64,000 nucleotides of DNA from Poriferisodalis sp965205175 (lineage in GTDB: Bacteria > Actinomycetota > Acidimicrobiia > Acidimicrobiales > Poriferisodalaceae): the NCBI RefSeq assembly GCF_965205175.1, contig NZ_OZ242038.1, positions 682,001-746,000 of the forward strand. Reading direction: 5' to 3'. The position numbers and the translations under genes are program-made. This document shows positions 35,735 through 44,387 of the stretch, piece after piece (position 1 is the first letter of the stretch; each line of letters opens with the position of its first letter). The notes beneath the pieces were generated by a model. The model was given only the letters and a program-made list of their open reading frames with translations, had not been told where the DNA came from and searched no databases.

Positions 35735-36553
35735 ATGCAGTCCGCCGCATCGGGAATGGGAAGCCCGGCGCGTGCGGTGCGCCTGCGCCACCGCGCTCTA
35801 GGGCTGCCGCCGATGGCGCCAGGGCAGGTTGCGCTCGTCGCTGCAGCAGGCGTGGCGGCAGGCGTGGTGAATGCGATGGCGGGCGGCGGCTCGCTGCTGA
35901 CGGTGAGCTTGCTCACGGTGGCGGGCGATCTCGGTGGTCTGGTCGCCAACGGCACGAACCGCATCGGCGTCGTGGTGCAGAACGTGGCCTCGGTCGCCGG
36001 ATTCCGCTCCGAAGGCGTGTGGGGTCTGCGCCGATGCGTGCCGGTGCTGGTGCCCGCAGCAGCCGGCGCCGCGGTGGGCGCGTTCGCCGTGTCCAGCCTG
36101 CTCACCGACACCGCCTTCGAACAGGTCTTCGGCATCTTGATGGTGCCACTGCTGCTGCTGAGCCTGCGTCCGCCCAAGGTCAGCGGCGCCGACATGGTGT
36201 GGCCCAAGCCGCTGCGGGTCGCGCTGTTCTTCTCGATCGGTGCCTACGGCGGCGCCTTCCAGGCCGGCGTGGGCCTCATGCTGGTCTTGGCGTTGTCCCA
36301 CGCCGGGCTGGACTTGGTGAACGCCAACGCGGTCAAGGTGGTGGTGATCGCCGTGCTGACGTCGGTGGCGGTACCGGTGTTCATCTGGAACGACCAAGTG
36401 CACTGGGGGCTGGCCATCGTGGTCGCCGCAGGCTTCGCCGCCGGCGGCTGGCTCGGCGCCAGATGGGCAGTGCGCGGCGGCGAACGGCTCATCCGGCCCG
36501 TGCTGATCGTTGCCGTCCTCGGCCTCGCTGGCCGCATGATCGGCCTGTACTAG
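35735..36553 (+). CDS. TauE/SafE-family membrane transporter
   Basis: This member of the sulfite/organosulfonate exporter-like family (DUF81) has up to 272 residues with about eight hydrophobic segments. Family motifs are AAGVVNAMAGGGSLLTVSLL near the start, NRIGVVVQNVASVAGFR in the first repeat and GAYGGAFQAGVGLMLVLAL in the second. The substrate is unknown. Starts at 35735, 35756 and 35813 are all possible; the last would begin just before the first helix. None has a strong ribosome site. It follows aroC by 17 bp. Confidence 0.88.
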   Translation: MQSAASGMGSPARAVRLRHRALGLPPMAPGQVALVAAAGVAAGVVNAMAGGGSLLTVSLLTVAGDLGGLVANGTNRIGVVVQNVASVAGFRSEGVWGLRRCVPVLVPAAAGAAVGAFAVSSLLTDTAFEQVFGILMVPLLLLSLRPPKVSGADMVWPKPLRVALFFSIGAYGGAFQAGVGLMLVLALSHAGLDLVNANAVKVVVIAVLTSVAVPVFIWNDQVHWGLAIVVAAGFAAGGWLGARWAVRGGERLIRPVLIVAVLGLAGRMIGLY

Positions 36554-36685
36554 CCCGAGGCGGAGAGCGCCGCTTAGGGTGCGGCCAGCTGTCACGAACC
36601 GGGACGCCGAGCCGATCGGCCGTCCGACCACGCTGTCGGCAGTCGTGCCGCGCCACGGAGCGTTGCGGCCGCATAGGGTCGCTCC

Positions 36686-37840
36686 GTGATCTTCGACTTG
36701 GATTCTGATCGGGTTCGGCACCGACCGGGCATCAAGTGGGGGCGACAAGGACCCGACGTAGCCGCGGCTTGGGTCGCCGACATGGACTTGGAGATGCCGG
36801 CGCCGGTGCTCGCAGCGCTACGGGAGCGCATCGACTCCGGCGGCCTCGGCTACGACTTCTACGATCAGCCGATCCCCGTGCTGGACGTGTTCGCGAAGCG
36901 CATGGGCGAGGCGTTCGGCTGGCAGGTCGACTCGAGCGACACCGTGCGGGTTCACGATGTGATCCAGGGCTTGGAGCTGGCCATCACCGCATGCACGAAA
37001 CCCGGCGAGGGCATCATCTTCCAGACCCCGGCATACCCGCCGTTCTTCTCCAGCGTGGAGGGGCACGGACGCCGGGTGGTAGCCAACCCACTCGTGCGCC
37101 ACGACGCCGGCTGGCGGCTGGATGTGGACCATCTCGACGCGGTTGCTGCTGCGCCCGACGTGACCGCGGTGATCGTGTGCCAGCCGCACAACCCGTGCGG
37201 CGTGGTGCTCGATGCCGACGACATCGAAGCGCTGATCGACGTTGCCGAGCGCCGCGACCTGGTGGTCATCTCCGATGAGATTCACTGTGACCTCGTGTAC
37301 CCGCCCATGCGGCATCTGCCAGTGGCCTCGGCGAGCGATCTGGCCGCGCAGCGGACAGTCACCGTCACTGCGGCCACGAAGTCGTTCAACATGGCGGGGC
37401 TGCGCATGGCCTTCCTGCACTCCGCTTCAGCCCGCTACGGCCCGGTCGTCCAGGCGATCCCCAAGCGGCTGATCGGCGGCATCGGCATCCTCGGCCAAGT
37501 AGCCACTGTCGCCGGCTGGACCGAGGCGTTGGACTGGCTGGACGAGCTGGTGACCGGCTTGGACCACAACCGGCATCTGCTGGCGGAACTGCTGGCCGAG
37601 CGGCTGCCGGAGGTGCGGTACCGGCCGCCCGACGCCACGTACCTGGCATGGCTGGACTGCCGCGAGCTGGGCCTCGGCGACGACCCGGCCGCCGCATTTT
37701 TGGAGCACGGCAAGGTGTACCTGAACTCTGGGCTCGATTTCGGGCCTGAGGGCGCAGGACACGTGCGGCTCAACTTCGCCACCTCGCCCCAGATGCTCGA
37801 CGAGATCACCGCTCGCATGGCCGAAGCCCTAGGCCGCTGA
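36686..37840 (+). CDS. PatB/MalY-type aminotransferase-fold C-S lyase
   Basis: This 384-residue PLP enzyme of fold type I has the MalY/PatB hallmarks: VADMDLEMPAPVLAAL near the N-terminus, GYDFYDQPI, CQPHNPCGVV, VVISDEIHCDLVYP and the PLP lysine in VTVTAATKSFNMAGLR. Relatives cleave cystathionine or cysteine S-conjugates; specificity cannot be told. The gene starts with GTG, and the short upstream interval from the TauE gene has no visible terminator. Confidence 0.92.
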   Translation: MIFDLDSDRVRHRPGIKWGRQGPDVAAAWVADMDLEMPAPVLAALRERIDSGGLGYDFYDQPIPVLDVFAKRMGEAFGWQVDSSDTVRVHDVIQGLELAITACTKPGEGIIFQTPAYPPFFSSVEGHGRRVVANPLVRHDAGWRLDVDHLDAVAAAPDVTAVIVCQPHNPCGVVLDADDIEALIDVAERRDLVVISDEIHCDLVYPPMRHLPVASASDLAAQRTVTVTAATKSFNMAGLRMAFLHSASARYGPVVQAIPKRLIGGIGILGQVATVAGWTEALDWLDELVTGLDHNRHLLAELLAERLPEVRYRPPDATYLAWLDCRELGLGDDPAAAFLEHGKVYLNSGLDFGPEGAGHVRLNFATSPQMLDEITARMAEALGR

Positions 37841-37860
37841 CCCGCCGTTGGCAGCAGTGC

Positions 37861-38727
37861 TCAGTTGTCGGCGATCTGTTCTGACTCGCCCTTGCGAGCT
37901 TGGTGGCGCAAGACCAGCGCGTAGCCGACCACGGCCACCAGCGCGAAGCTGAACCACTGAACCGTGTAACCCAAGTGGGGGCCGGCATCGAGTTCCGGTG
38001 GCGGCAAGGGCACCGGCTCAACGAAGCCGAGTTCGCCGTCGGCGCCGAATGCGCTGGCCGCGTTCGTGGTGTCTGTTGCCTCGATGTAGACCGGTGCCAA
38101 ATCCAGAGCGGTCTGCTGGTCGATCCGCTCGACATCGGTTCTCGCCAGTGTGGCCAAGCGACCTTGGGCTGGATCGGTGGGACCAAGCAGCCCGCGTGTC
38201 TGGCTCAGCCGGATACGGCCTGCAATCTGGCTGGGCACCGCTCGTCGGGTCACGGCTGCATCGCCGTTTTCGACGTCGTGCAGCGACTCGCAAGCCTGCT
38301 GGCGCAGCCAGCCAGCGACCACCAGCACGCCGGAGGCATCGCCGCCGCGGGCGACAGCAACGGGCATGGCGAGATGGCAGCCGGCAAGACCGTTCAGGCT
38401 GCGATTGCGAATCAGCACGCGCTCGTCCCAGTTGACACCGGCCACCGGCAGCGTCACCGACCGGTACTCCAGTCCGCCCAGGGCATCCGCGTCCTGCACC
38501 GCCGCGAAGAATCCGCCGACATCGAGCGGTTCGGCATCCTGACGTTCGAGGGTCGCTGCGTTGCGCTCGCGCGTCTCGCCATGGCGGCCGTACTGCCACA
38601 CGCCGGCGACGACGAAGACCACGAGCAGCACGCCCGCCAGCGCGTGCCCAGCCACCCAGCGCGGCGACCGCGCGAACCTGTACACCTCAGGCTCCCCGCG
38701 CTGCCGCCAGGCGCTGCGTGCAACCAT
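37861..38727 (-). CDS. SURF1-family cytochrome oxidase biogenesis protein
   Basis: This 288-residue membrane protein probably helps heme insertion or assembly of an aa3-type cytochrome c oxidase. It has an N-terminal helix (HALAGVLLVVFVVAGVWQYG) with the typical GxWQ-like ending, a periplasmic domain with YRSVTLPVAGVNWDERVLIRN, and a C-terminal helix (YTVQWFSFALVAVVGYALVL) preceded by the family motif HLGYTVQWF. It converges with the PatB-type gene across 20 bp. Confidence 0.93.
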   Translation of the reverse strand: MVARSAWRQRGEPEVYRFARSPRWVAGHALAGVLLVVFVVAGVWQYGRHGETRERNAATLERQDAEPLDVGGFFAAVQDADALGGLEYRSVTLPVAGVNWDERVLIRNRSLNGLAGCHLAMPVAVARGGDASGVLVVAGWLRQQACESLHDVENGDAAVTRRAVPSQIAGRIRLSQTRGLLGPTDPAQGRLATLARTDVERIDQQTALDLAPVYIEATDTTNAASAFGADGELGFVEPVPLPPPELDAGPHLGYTVQWFSFALVAVVGYALVLRHQARKGESEQIADN

Positions 38728-38861
38728 CAGTCACACCGCGCACGCACCGAAACTACCGCCGACAGCCGAGGGACAGACGCCGTGATTTCAACAGACCAGA
38801 TCACCGTGCCGATCATCGCTTACGACGCTCTCGTCACATCCCGCTGCGTAGCGTGAGAGCC

Positions 38862-38981
38862 ATGTCTGATGACCAAGAGCGCCGTCTGTATGCGACGTGG
38901 CGGAACCCGGAGGGGCTGATCCGGCCGGTGGGCTGCCCGGGCAGGCGGACTTGCACCGCCGATCGCGTGAACGCGGCCTAG
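38862..38981 (+). CDS. Possible small ORF, 39 residues
   Basis: ATG 38862 opens a 39-codon frame (MSDDQERRLYATWRNPEGLI...) ending in TAG right before the convergent S9 peptidase gene. A weak GTGAGAG lies just upstream. It is not recognised. It fills most of the 260-bp gap between two genes and could be a real small protein or the remnant of a longer one. Confidence 0.3.
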   Translation: MSDDQERRLYATWRNPEGLIRPVGCPGRRTCTADRVNAA

Positions 38982-38987
38982 CGCCAG

Positions 38988-41096
38988 CTATGGAGAGGCG
39001 GCGCGCACCTCGACGCGTGCGATGTCGCCCGCAGGCTCGAAGTTCAGCATCTGGCCGAGGAACGACAGCTCGGCTTCCAGTGCGGCCACGATGTTAGGTC
39101 CGCGCCGGAACCCGTGGCCCTCGCCTTCGAACAACACGTAAGCGTGAGGCACGCCGGCTTCGGCCAAGGCCGCCACGACCCGCTCGGACTGGCTCTGTGG
39201 CACCACGCGATCCTCGGTGCCCGCCAGCACGATCATCGGCGTTCGCAACCGGTCGACGCGCCCGAGCGGTGATCGCTCCCGGTACAGATCGGCTTGCTGG
39301 GGCCACGGGCCGATCAGTCCGTCCAAGTACCGGGCCTCGAACTTGTGGGTGTCCCGTGCGAGCGCTTCGAGGTCCGCGACCCCGTAGCGCGAGATACCGG
39401 CCGCGAACACGTCGCTGCCCGTGAGCGCGCACAACGTGGTGTAGCCGCCCGCCGAACCGCCCTTGATGACGAGGCGACGGCGGTTCGCTCGGCCCGTCGC
39501 GGCGAGGTGGAGAGCCGCCGCAATGCAGTCTTGGGTGTCTACAACGCCCCACTGGCCGCGGAGCAGATTGCGGTAGGCAGTGCCGTAGCCGGTGCTGCCG
39601 CCGTAGTTCACATCCACGACCGCGATGCCTCGAGTAGTCCAGTACTGGATGCCCAAGTCCAGCGAGCTGCGTGCGGCGCCCGTAGGGCCGCCGTGGCTGA
39701 GCACGACGAGTGGCGGCGGGCTCTGGGACTGGTCTGCGACGGCTGAGTTGGCGGGCGGGAAGTAGAACGCGTGCGCCTCACGCCCTCCTTCGTTGCGGAA
39801 GGAGATGGCTTCGGGGGCCGAGGTGTCGGCCGGTGCCAGCACCGCAGACTCGTCCGCGCTGAGCCGACGGTGCGAGCCGTCCGACACGATCTCCACGACG
39901 GCGGCGCGGCGCGTCCACGAGGCGGCCACCGTGACGACCGATCCGCGGTCGGTGGTAGCGAGCCGTCCGAAGTCGGTGAACCCGCTCGGGATCTCCTCCA
40001 AGCGCCCATCGCGGGCGGTCCCGAGGTGCCCGATGCCGCCCGACATCCACGTACACCACAGCGTGCCGTCCTGGTCCCACCCGTAGGTGGACTGCGCGAA
40101 GACCCATGCCGGAAGGCCGAACTCGCGGCCACTCGCCGGCGCTGCCGATGCGTCATTGAGCACCGGTTCGGTGGTGCCAGCATCGGTGTCGACGCGGTGG
40201 ATCGACCACCAGCCGCCGACGTCGGTGACGACGTGCAACGCATTGTCCTGACTCCAGGCTGGCTGCGTCAGGGCCGCACTGTCGCACAGCACCCGATCGC
40301 TGCCGGCGACCGGCGCGCCGTCACGGAGATCGACCAGATGCAAGCGGGTGTGATCCCACGGCATGTTCGGGTGATCCCAGCTGAGGTACGCCAGCCGGGT
40401 GCCGTCGGGCGAGGGCCGAGGCGATGAGTAGAAGTCCGCGCCGCTTGCCACAACGCTGACCTCACCGTCCAGGCGGACGGCGACCAGCTCATTGCGCGGC
40501 TCGCGCGCCGCGGCCTCATGGGTTTCGCGCACCCAGAAGGTGACACGTTCGACGACGTCTGCGGCCGCGCCCCCCGGCGCTGTTGGCAGCAGCACCGGAT
40601 CGGCGTAGCGCAGGTCCACCGACGACTCAGGCGACGGCGTCACGACTCGCGGCGCGTCACCGCCCGTCACGTCGAACAGACGGACCCGATGGTCGGTCAT
40701 GCAGCTGCCCAGCACGAAGTGACGCCCGTCGGCCGCTGCGAACGGCAGCCAGGCGCCTCCCCCGTACTCGTGCGCAGCAGTGCGGATGTCCGCTTCGGCG
40801 GTATGGGGAACGTCGTTGGGCACTGCTTGGGGATTGTCGAGCGGTACGCGGACCACGGCGCCGCGCCCGCGGTCGCCGGGTCGTTCCTCCACCCAGTAGG
40901 CCCAATCACCCACGATGCGCGCCTCGCTGCGCCGCACGGCGCCCGCAGCGACATCTGCGGCGTGCAGCGGAGACGGCCAAGCACCGTAGGGCGTGCCCTC
41001 GGAATCACCGCCGGAGCTGCCGCTCGATACTGCAGTTTCGCGGGAATCCGACGACACCCGGCATGGCATCGCTTGACAAGGCGGCGAAGAGGTCAT
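38988..41096 (-). CDS. Prolyl-oligopeptidase (S9) family serine peptidase
   Basis: The protein is 702 residues. The N-terminal ~420 form a beta-propeller with WD/PD40-like strands (SPRPSPDGTRLAYLSWDHPN). The alpha/beta-hydrolase domain has VVLSHGGPTGAARSSLDLGI with the oxyanion area, YGGSTGYGTAYRNLLRGQWG, the nucleophile in VIKGGSAGGYTTL, the Asp in IVLAGTEDRVVP and the His in FEGEGHGFR. It resembles dipeptidyl or acylaminoacyl peptidases. No signal peptide is seen, so it is likely cytosolic. The first residues (MTSSPPCQAMP) are weakly supported; an ATG at 41069 is the alternative, and the family core starts at TPYGAWPSPLHAADVA. Confidence 0.92.
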   Translation of the reverse strand: MTSSPPCQAMPCRVSSDSRETAVSSGSSGGDSEGTPYGAWPSPLHAADVAAGAVRRSEARIVGDWAYWVEERPGDRGRGAVVRVPLDNPQAVPNDVPHTAEADIRTAAHEYGGGAWLPFAAADGRHFVLGSCMTDHRVRLFDVTGGDAPRVVTPSPESSVDLRYADPVLLPTAPGGAAADVVERVTFWVRETHEAAAREPRNELVAVRLDGEVSVVASGADFYSSPRPSPDGTRLAYLSWDHPNMPWDHTRLHLVDLRDGAPVAGSDRVLCDSAALTQPAWSQDNALHVVTDVGGWWSIHRVDTDAGTTEPVLNDASAAPASGREFGLPAWVFAQSTYGWDQDGTLWCTWMSGGIGHLGTARDGRLEEIPSGFTDFGRLATTDRGSVVTVAASWTRRAAVVEIVSDGSHRRLSADESAVLAPADTSAPEAISFRNEGGREAHAFYFPPANSAVADQSQSPPPLVVLSHGGPTGAARSSLDLGIQYWTTRGIAVVDVNYGGSTGYGTAYRNLLRGQWGVVDTQDCIAAALHLAATGRANRRRLVIKGGSAGGYTTLCALTGSDVFAAGISRYGVADLEALARDTHKFEARYLDGLIGPWPQQADLYRERSPLGRVDRLRTPMIVLAGTEDRVVPQSQSERVVAALAEAGVPHAYVLFEGEGHGFRRGPNIVAALEAELSFLGQMLNFEPAGDIARVEVRAASP

Positions 41097-41283
41097 AAGT
41101 TATGTGTCAATATCGAAGTACGGCCGAGGCAGTTCACCGTCGATGGGTGCCGAAGCCGGCTGAGCGTGCGCTCCGGGTTTTCCACCGGCCCGTGATGCGC
41201 AAGTGGACCGGGGGAGCGCCCACCAACTCCCTCGGTCCACACCTGTCTGCGCTGAGATGGTCCGCCTCGGCGCGCGTCGCGCG

Positions 41284-41532
41284 TCATCGGTCCGCCGCAC
41301 CAAGGCCCGAGGCAGCCGGTCCGTGCTGTGCCAGAATTTCTTGTACCGAGAGCTCGGTGGCACGCAAGCGTCGTTTGCAGTGTGTGATCAGCAGCGCGGC
41401 CCGCTCCACCTGAGATGCCAGCGTGTCGATGTCGAGGCTGTCGTCTTCGAGACGGGCCAGGATCGACTCCAGCTCAGCCATGGATTCGGCGTACCCCCCG
41501 AGTTCGCTGTCTTCTGCTGCAGTTGCGGTCAT
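41284..41532 (-). CDS. xseB: Exodeoxyribonuclease VII small subunit
   Basis: This 82-residue helical protein contains the XseB signature YAESMAELESILARLEDDSL and VERAALLITHCKRRL. Its ATG overlaps the xseA stop (ATGA), so the two subunits are translated together. It binds XseA to form the ssDNA exonuclease VII. Confidence 0.95.
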   Translation of the reverse strand: MTATAAEDSELGGYAESMAELESILARLEDDSLDIDTLASQVERAALLITHCKRRLRATELSVQEILAQHGPAASGLGAADR

Positions 41533-42941
41533 GGAATGCCTCTCTCCCGCGTCGTGAGTCTTGCGTCGCCAGTCGGTTCCGGCGGCGTCGCATGCACCGC
41601 GCTTGCGAACGTGGCCGACGCAGTCTGGGTGATGACGATGTCTCCGACCCGAGGCATCTCGCGCACGACGGCGCCGTCGAGCGTTCGCGTGATGGTGAAG
41701 CCGCGGGCTAAGGTTCGCTGCGGTGCCATCGCTGCCACGACAGCCGCTGCTGAGTCCAGTCGAGCACGCGCATCGGCTGTGTGCCGCACGGCCAGGTGAC
41801 CCAGTGCGCCGCCGGCCGACCTCAGCCGGGAGCGCGCCCCGGCGAGGTGCTGCTGTGCCCGGTGCGCCAGCAGCAGTTCTGCTTGGTTCAGCAGTGCGCG
41901 AGGTCTGGCTGCGCGCCGCTCGGCGAGCAGTCGGAGCTGACTGCCCGCCGCTTCCAAGCGTGCGACGGCCGTGGCTGCGCGGGCGCGGGCGGTTCTGTCC
42001 ACTTCGCGAGCGGCCCGGTCCAAGCGCGCCTCGAAAGCGGTGACACGGGCGACGAGCTGGGCGGCGCAAGCAGTCGGCGTCTTGGCCGACGTGTGCGCGA
42101 CCTGATCGGCCACCGAGGAGTCGGTCTCGTGACCGATGCCGCAGAACACCGGCAGCCGGCACCGTGCGATGGCCTTGGCCACGCTGGCGAGGTCGAACAC
42201 CAGCAAGTCGTTGCGGTCGCCGCCGCCGCGCACGAGAGCAATCACGTCGATGTCGAGCGTGTTGAGTGTCCCCAAAGCCGCGATCAGGTCCGTTTCAGCA
42301 GTGATGCCCTGTACCCGGGCGTCGCACAACAGCATCTCGAAGGCGTAGCCGCTGGAGGCCAGCTCGTGGACGAAGTCGGCGTGGGCCGCGCTGCGGGCAG
42401 CGGTGATGAGGCCGATGCGCAGCGGCACTGCCGCCACCGGCACCGCAGCGTTGCGCCGAAGCAGCCCAGTCGCCTCCAGCTCGGCGAGTGTGCGTGCGCG
42501 TTCGGCGGCCAGGGCACCCAGCGTGAAGTGCGGGTCGACGCCGCTCATCACGAGCTGCACCTGCCCTCTGCCTGGGTAGTACTCGACAGCGGCGCGAATC
42601 CGCACCTCGATGCCGTCGGCCAGCGTCAGCCCTCCCGCTGCGGCGAGGTCGCGGTCGACTTGACGCTGGCTGTTCCGAAATAACGCCACCTGCATGCGGG
42701 CGCTGCGCCGGCTGCTGCGAGCACCCGGTTCGGCGAGGCTGAAGTAGATGTGGCCGCTCGCCGCTTTCGAGCAGCCGACGATCTCTCCGCGGATCCAGAC
42801 CTCTGTCGGGAAGGCGTGCGCGATGGTGTCGCCCACGGCGGCAGCCAGCGCCGTCACCGACCACGTGTGGCCAGCCTCGCCCGCTGGGCCTGCGGCGACG
42901 GCGACTCTCTGGTCGGCAACTCGGTCAACTGCTCTGGTCAC
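41529..42941 (-). CDS. xseA: Exodeoxyribonuclease VII large subunit
   Basis: This is the catalytic subunit of exonuclease VII, which degrades single-stranded DNA from either end. The 470 residues comprise an N-terminal OB fold (VWIRGEIVGCSKAASGHIYF), a catalytic domain (DVIALVRGGGDRNDLLVFD; LPVFCGIGHETDSSVADQVA; ACAAQLVARV) and a long coiled-coil region (about 290-400). The C-terminal barrel includes LARGFTITRTLDG. The gene starts with GTG 42941, close to tRNA-Ser(CGA), which is transcribed the other way. Confidence 0.97.
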   Translation of the reverse strand: MTRAVDRVADQRVAVAAGPAGEAGHTWSVTALAAAVGDTIAHAFPTEVWIRGEIVGCSKAASGHIYFSLAEPGARSSRRSARMQVALFRNSQRQVDRDLAAAGGLTLADGIEVRIRAAVEYYPGRGQVQLVMSGVDPHFTLGALAAERARTLAELEATGLLRRNAAVPVAAVPLRIGLITAARSAAHADFVHELASSGYAFEMLLCDARVQGITAETDLIAALGTLNTLDIDVIALVRGGGDRNDLLVFDLASVAKAIARCRLPVFCGIGHETDSSVADQVAHTSAKTPTACAAQLVARVTAFEARLDRAAREVDRTARARAATAVARLEAAGSQLRLLAERRAARPRALLNQAELLLAHRAQQHLAGARSRLRSAGGALGHLAVRHTADARARLDSAAAVVAAMAPQRTLARGFTITRTLDGAVVREMPRVGDIVITQTASATFASAVHATPPEPTGDARLTTRERGIP

Positions 42942-43036
42942 GGTCCTGAGGCTGTCACGGATGCTCCCTCGACGCGGGCGATTTGCAGCTCGACGGTTCC
43001 AAAGAGCGTCGGGAAGGCGTCGATAGGGTGCGCTGT

Positions 43037-43127
43037 GGAAGGTTGCCAGAGCGGACGAATGGGGCGGTCTCGAAAACCGTTGTGGCCCGTCGGGTCACCG
43101 TGGGTTCGAATCCCACACCTTCCGCCA
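43037..43127 (+). tRNA. tRNA-Ser(CGA)
   Basis: The acceptor GGAAGGT pairs with ACCTTCC. The anticodon stem GCGGT/ACCGT encloses CTCGAAA (anticodon CGA). There is a long variable arm, T-arm GTGGGTTCGAATCCCAC, discriminator G and encoded CCA. The MazEF-like pair begins 52 bp downstream. Confidence 0.97.
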
Positions 43128-43178
43128 CTCGACGTGACGCCTTGCAGCCCGCACGGTGCCACGAGTATACTCAATGGT

Positions 43179-43400
43179 ATGTCCAGTGCAACTACCATCA
43201 AGGTGTCCGTGCGTAATCGTGACGCCTTGCGTCAACTCGCAGATCGTGAAGGACTCACGCTTGACGCGCAGATCGCCCGGCTGATTCAGCGGGAACGCCG
43301 CCGCCTCCTCGGCGCACAGCTCGCGAGTTCCCCGCTTGACGACGCCGATCGCGCCGTGGTGGACGCGTCAGCGAGCGATGTCGCCGATGCGAGCCGGTGA
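43179..43400 (+). CDS. MazE/ribbon-helix-helix-like antitoxin
   Basis: The 73-residue protein has a short beta strand and two helices (TTIKVSVRNRDALRQLADRE; TLDAQIARLIQRERRRLL), typical of an RHH DNA-binding antitoxin, followed by an acidic Ala/Asp-rich tail (DDADRAVVDASASDVADA) that would bind the toxin. It overlaps the toxin gene by 14 bases, and the upstream TATAC-like sequence in the tRNA gap may be its promoter. As in other such systems it probably represses its own operon. Confidence 0.82.
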   Translation: MSSATTIKVSVRNRDALRQLADREGLTLDAQIARLIQRERRRLLGAQLASSPLDDADRAVVDASASDVADASR

Positions 43401-43701
43401 CGTCGTCCAGTGTGATTTCGGGACGCCCGCGAGGGGCGAGCCGGGGTTCGTCCGACCGGCTGTCGTGGTCACGGCCGACGAGGTGCTTGAGTTTGGTCAA
43501 CACGCCGTCGTCGTGGTGCCGTGCACCTCCCGTCGACGCGGCTGGCTGAGCGAGATCGAAATCGCCGGCTTCGGAGTAGCCCAAGCACACCTGCCCACCA
43601 CCGTCAGCGTCGACCGCATCGTCGAGTCGACGGGGACGAACATCGGACCAGTGGCGCTCCGCCAGATTCGAGAACTCCTCGCCGACCTGCTCGGCCTGTG
43701 A
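43387..43701 (+). CDS. MazF/PemK-family toxin (endoribonuclease)
   Basis: The 104-residue protein starts MRAGDVVQCDFGTPARGEPG, the classical MazF beginning, with FVRPAVVVTADEVLEFG, VVVVPCTSRR and TTVSVDRIVESTGTNIGPV as the PemK barrel strands. Members cut mRNA or tRNA at short motifs. ATG 43378 is an alternative start three codons upstream. The overlap with the antitoxin gene supports a type II toxin-antitoxin pair. Confidence 0.88.
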   Translation: MRAGDVVQCDFGTPARGEPGFVRPAVVVTADEVLEFGQHAVVVVPCTSRRRGWLSEIEIAGFGVAQAHLPTTVSVDRIVESTGTNIGPVALRQIRELLADLLGL

Positions 43702-43732
43702 TGCGGTGGCGGGTTGGTGTGAACCGGCTGCG

Positions 43733-43782
43733 CAGAAGCCTCTGTCGTCCGCGCGCCGGCGCGGCGTCATCGACGGCTTCTG
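43733..43782. terminator. Large nested hairpin between convergent toxin and tadA genes
   Basis: The outer arms CAGAAGCC (43733-43740) and GGCTTCTG (43775-43782) pair perfectly, GTCG/CGAC pairs within, and CCGCGC/GCGCGG with loop GCCG forms the tip (43749-43764). It spans the last codons of tadA and probably stops transcription from both sides. There is no T-run. Confidence 0.5.
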
Positions 43783-44213
43783 AAGAACTCGCTGAGCAGC
43801 GCGCCGCACTCTGCTTCGCGCACACCGCCCGCGACGTCGCAGTTGTGGCTGAGTCGCGGATCCACCAGCAGGTTGTACAGCGTCGACGCTGCGCCGGCCT
43901 TCGGGTCATAGGCCCCGAACACCACTCGTGCGACTCGCGCCGACAGTGCAGCGCCGGCGCACATCGGGCACGGCTCGAGCGTCGTGGCCAGCGTGGCGCC
44001 GCCGAGCCGCCAATCGCCGATCGCCGCAGCGGCATCGCGCAGGGCCAAAATCTCCGCGTGCGCAGTGGGGTCGTTGCGGGTCTCGCGTTCGTTGTGGCGC
44101 GCAGCGATCAACTCGCCGTCCACGATCACCGCCGCGCCGACGGGCACCTCGCCTGCAGCCTCAGCCCGCCGTGCCTGTTCCAGCGCCGCTTCGATAGCTG
44201 CTTCGTCGGTCAT
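43767..44213 (-). CDS. tadA: tRNA-specific adenosine deaminase
   Basis: TadA deaminates A34 to inosine in tRNA-Arg(ACG); that tRNA is encoded at 17571-17644. The 148 residues carry the zinc motif PTAHAEILAL and the P-C-x-x-C motif LEPCPMCAGAALSARV, and the family sequence VVFGAYDPKAGAASTLYNLL. The start at 44213 fits the family (MTDEAAIEAALEQARRA). It follows tRNA-Ser(GGA) and the SRP RNA on the same strand. Confidence 0.96.
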   Translation of the reverse strand: MTDEAAIEAALEQARRAEAAGEVPVGAAVIVDGELIAARHNERETRNDPTAHAEILALRDAAAAIGDWRLGGATLATTLEPCPMCAGAALSARVARVVFGAYDPKAGAASTLYNLLVDPRLSHNCDVAGGVREAECGALLSEFFRSRR

Positions 44214-44289
44214 GGCGTCGGCGCGGCCTCAGCGGACTGCAGGCTGGCCGAGGCGCGACCCGGTTGCGCTCGACGCGGAGACCGAGCTG

Positions 44290-44378
44290 CGGAGAGTGTG
44301 GGATTCGAACCCACGGAGGCCGATGAAAGCCTCACACGCTTTCCAAGCGAGCCCATTCGTCCACTCTGGCAACTCTCC
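44290..44378 (-). tRNA. tRNA-Ser(GGA)
   Basis: On the minus strand GGAGAGT pairs with ACTCTCC. The anticodon arm CTCGC TTGGAAA GCGTG gives anticodon GGA with one T-T mismatch in the stem. The class II variable arm is long and the T-arm is GTGGGTTCGAATCCCAC. It begins nine bases after the SRP RNA, so both may come from one transcript. Confidence 0.95.
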
Positions 44379-44387
44379 GACAACTCA

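Noticed and set aside
41040..41096. TTGACA on the minus strand just upstream of the S9 peptidase start
   Set aside because: No -10 element lies at a suitable distance between it and the start codon, so it was not called a promoter.
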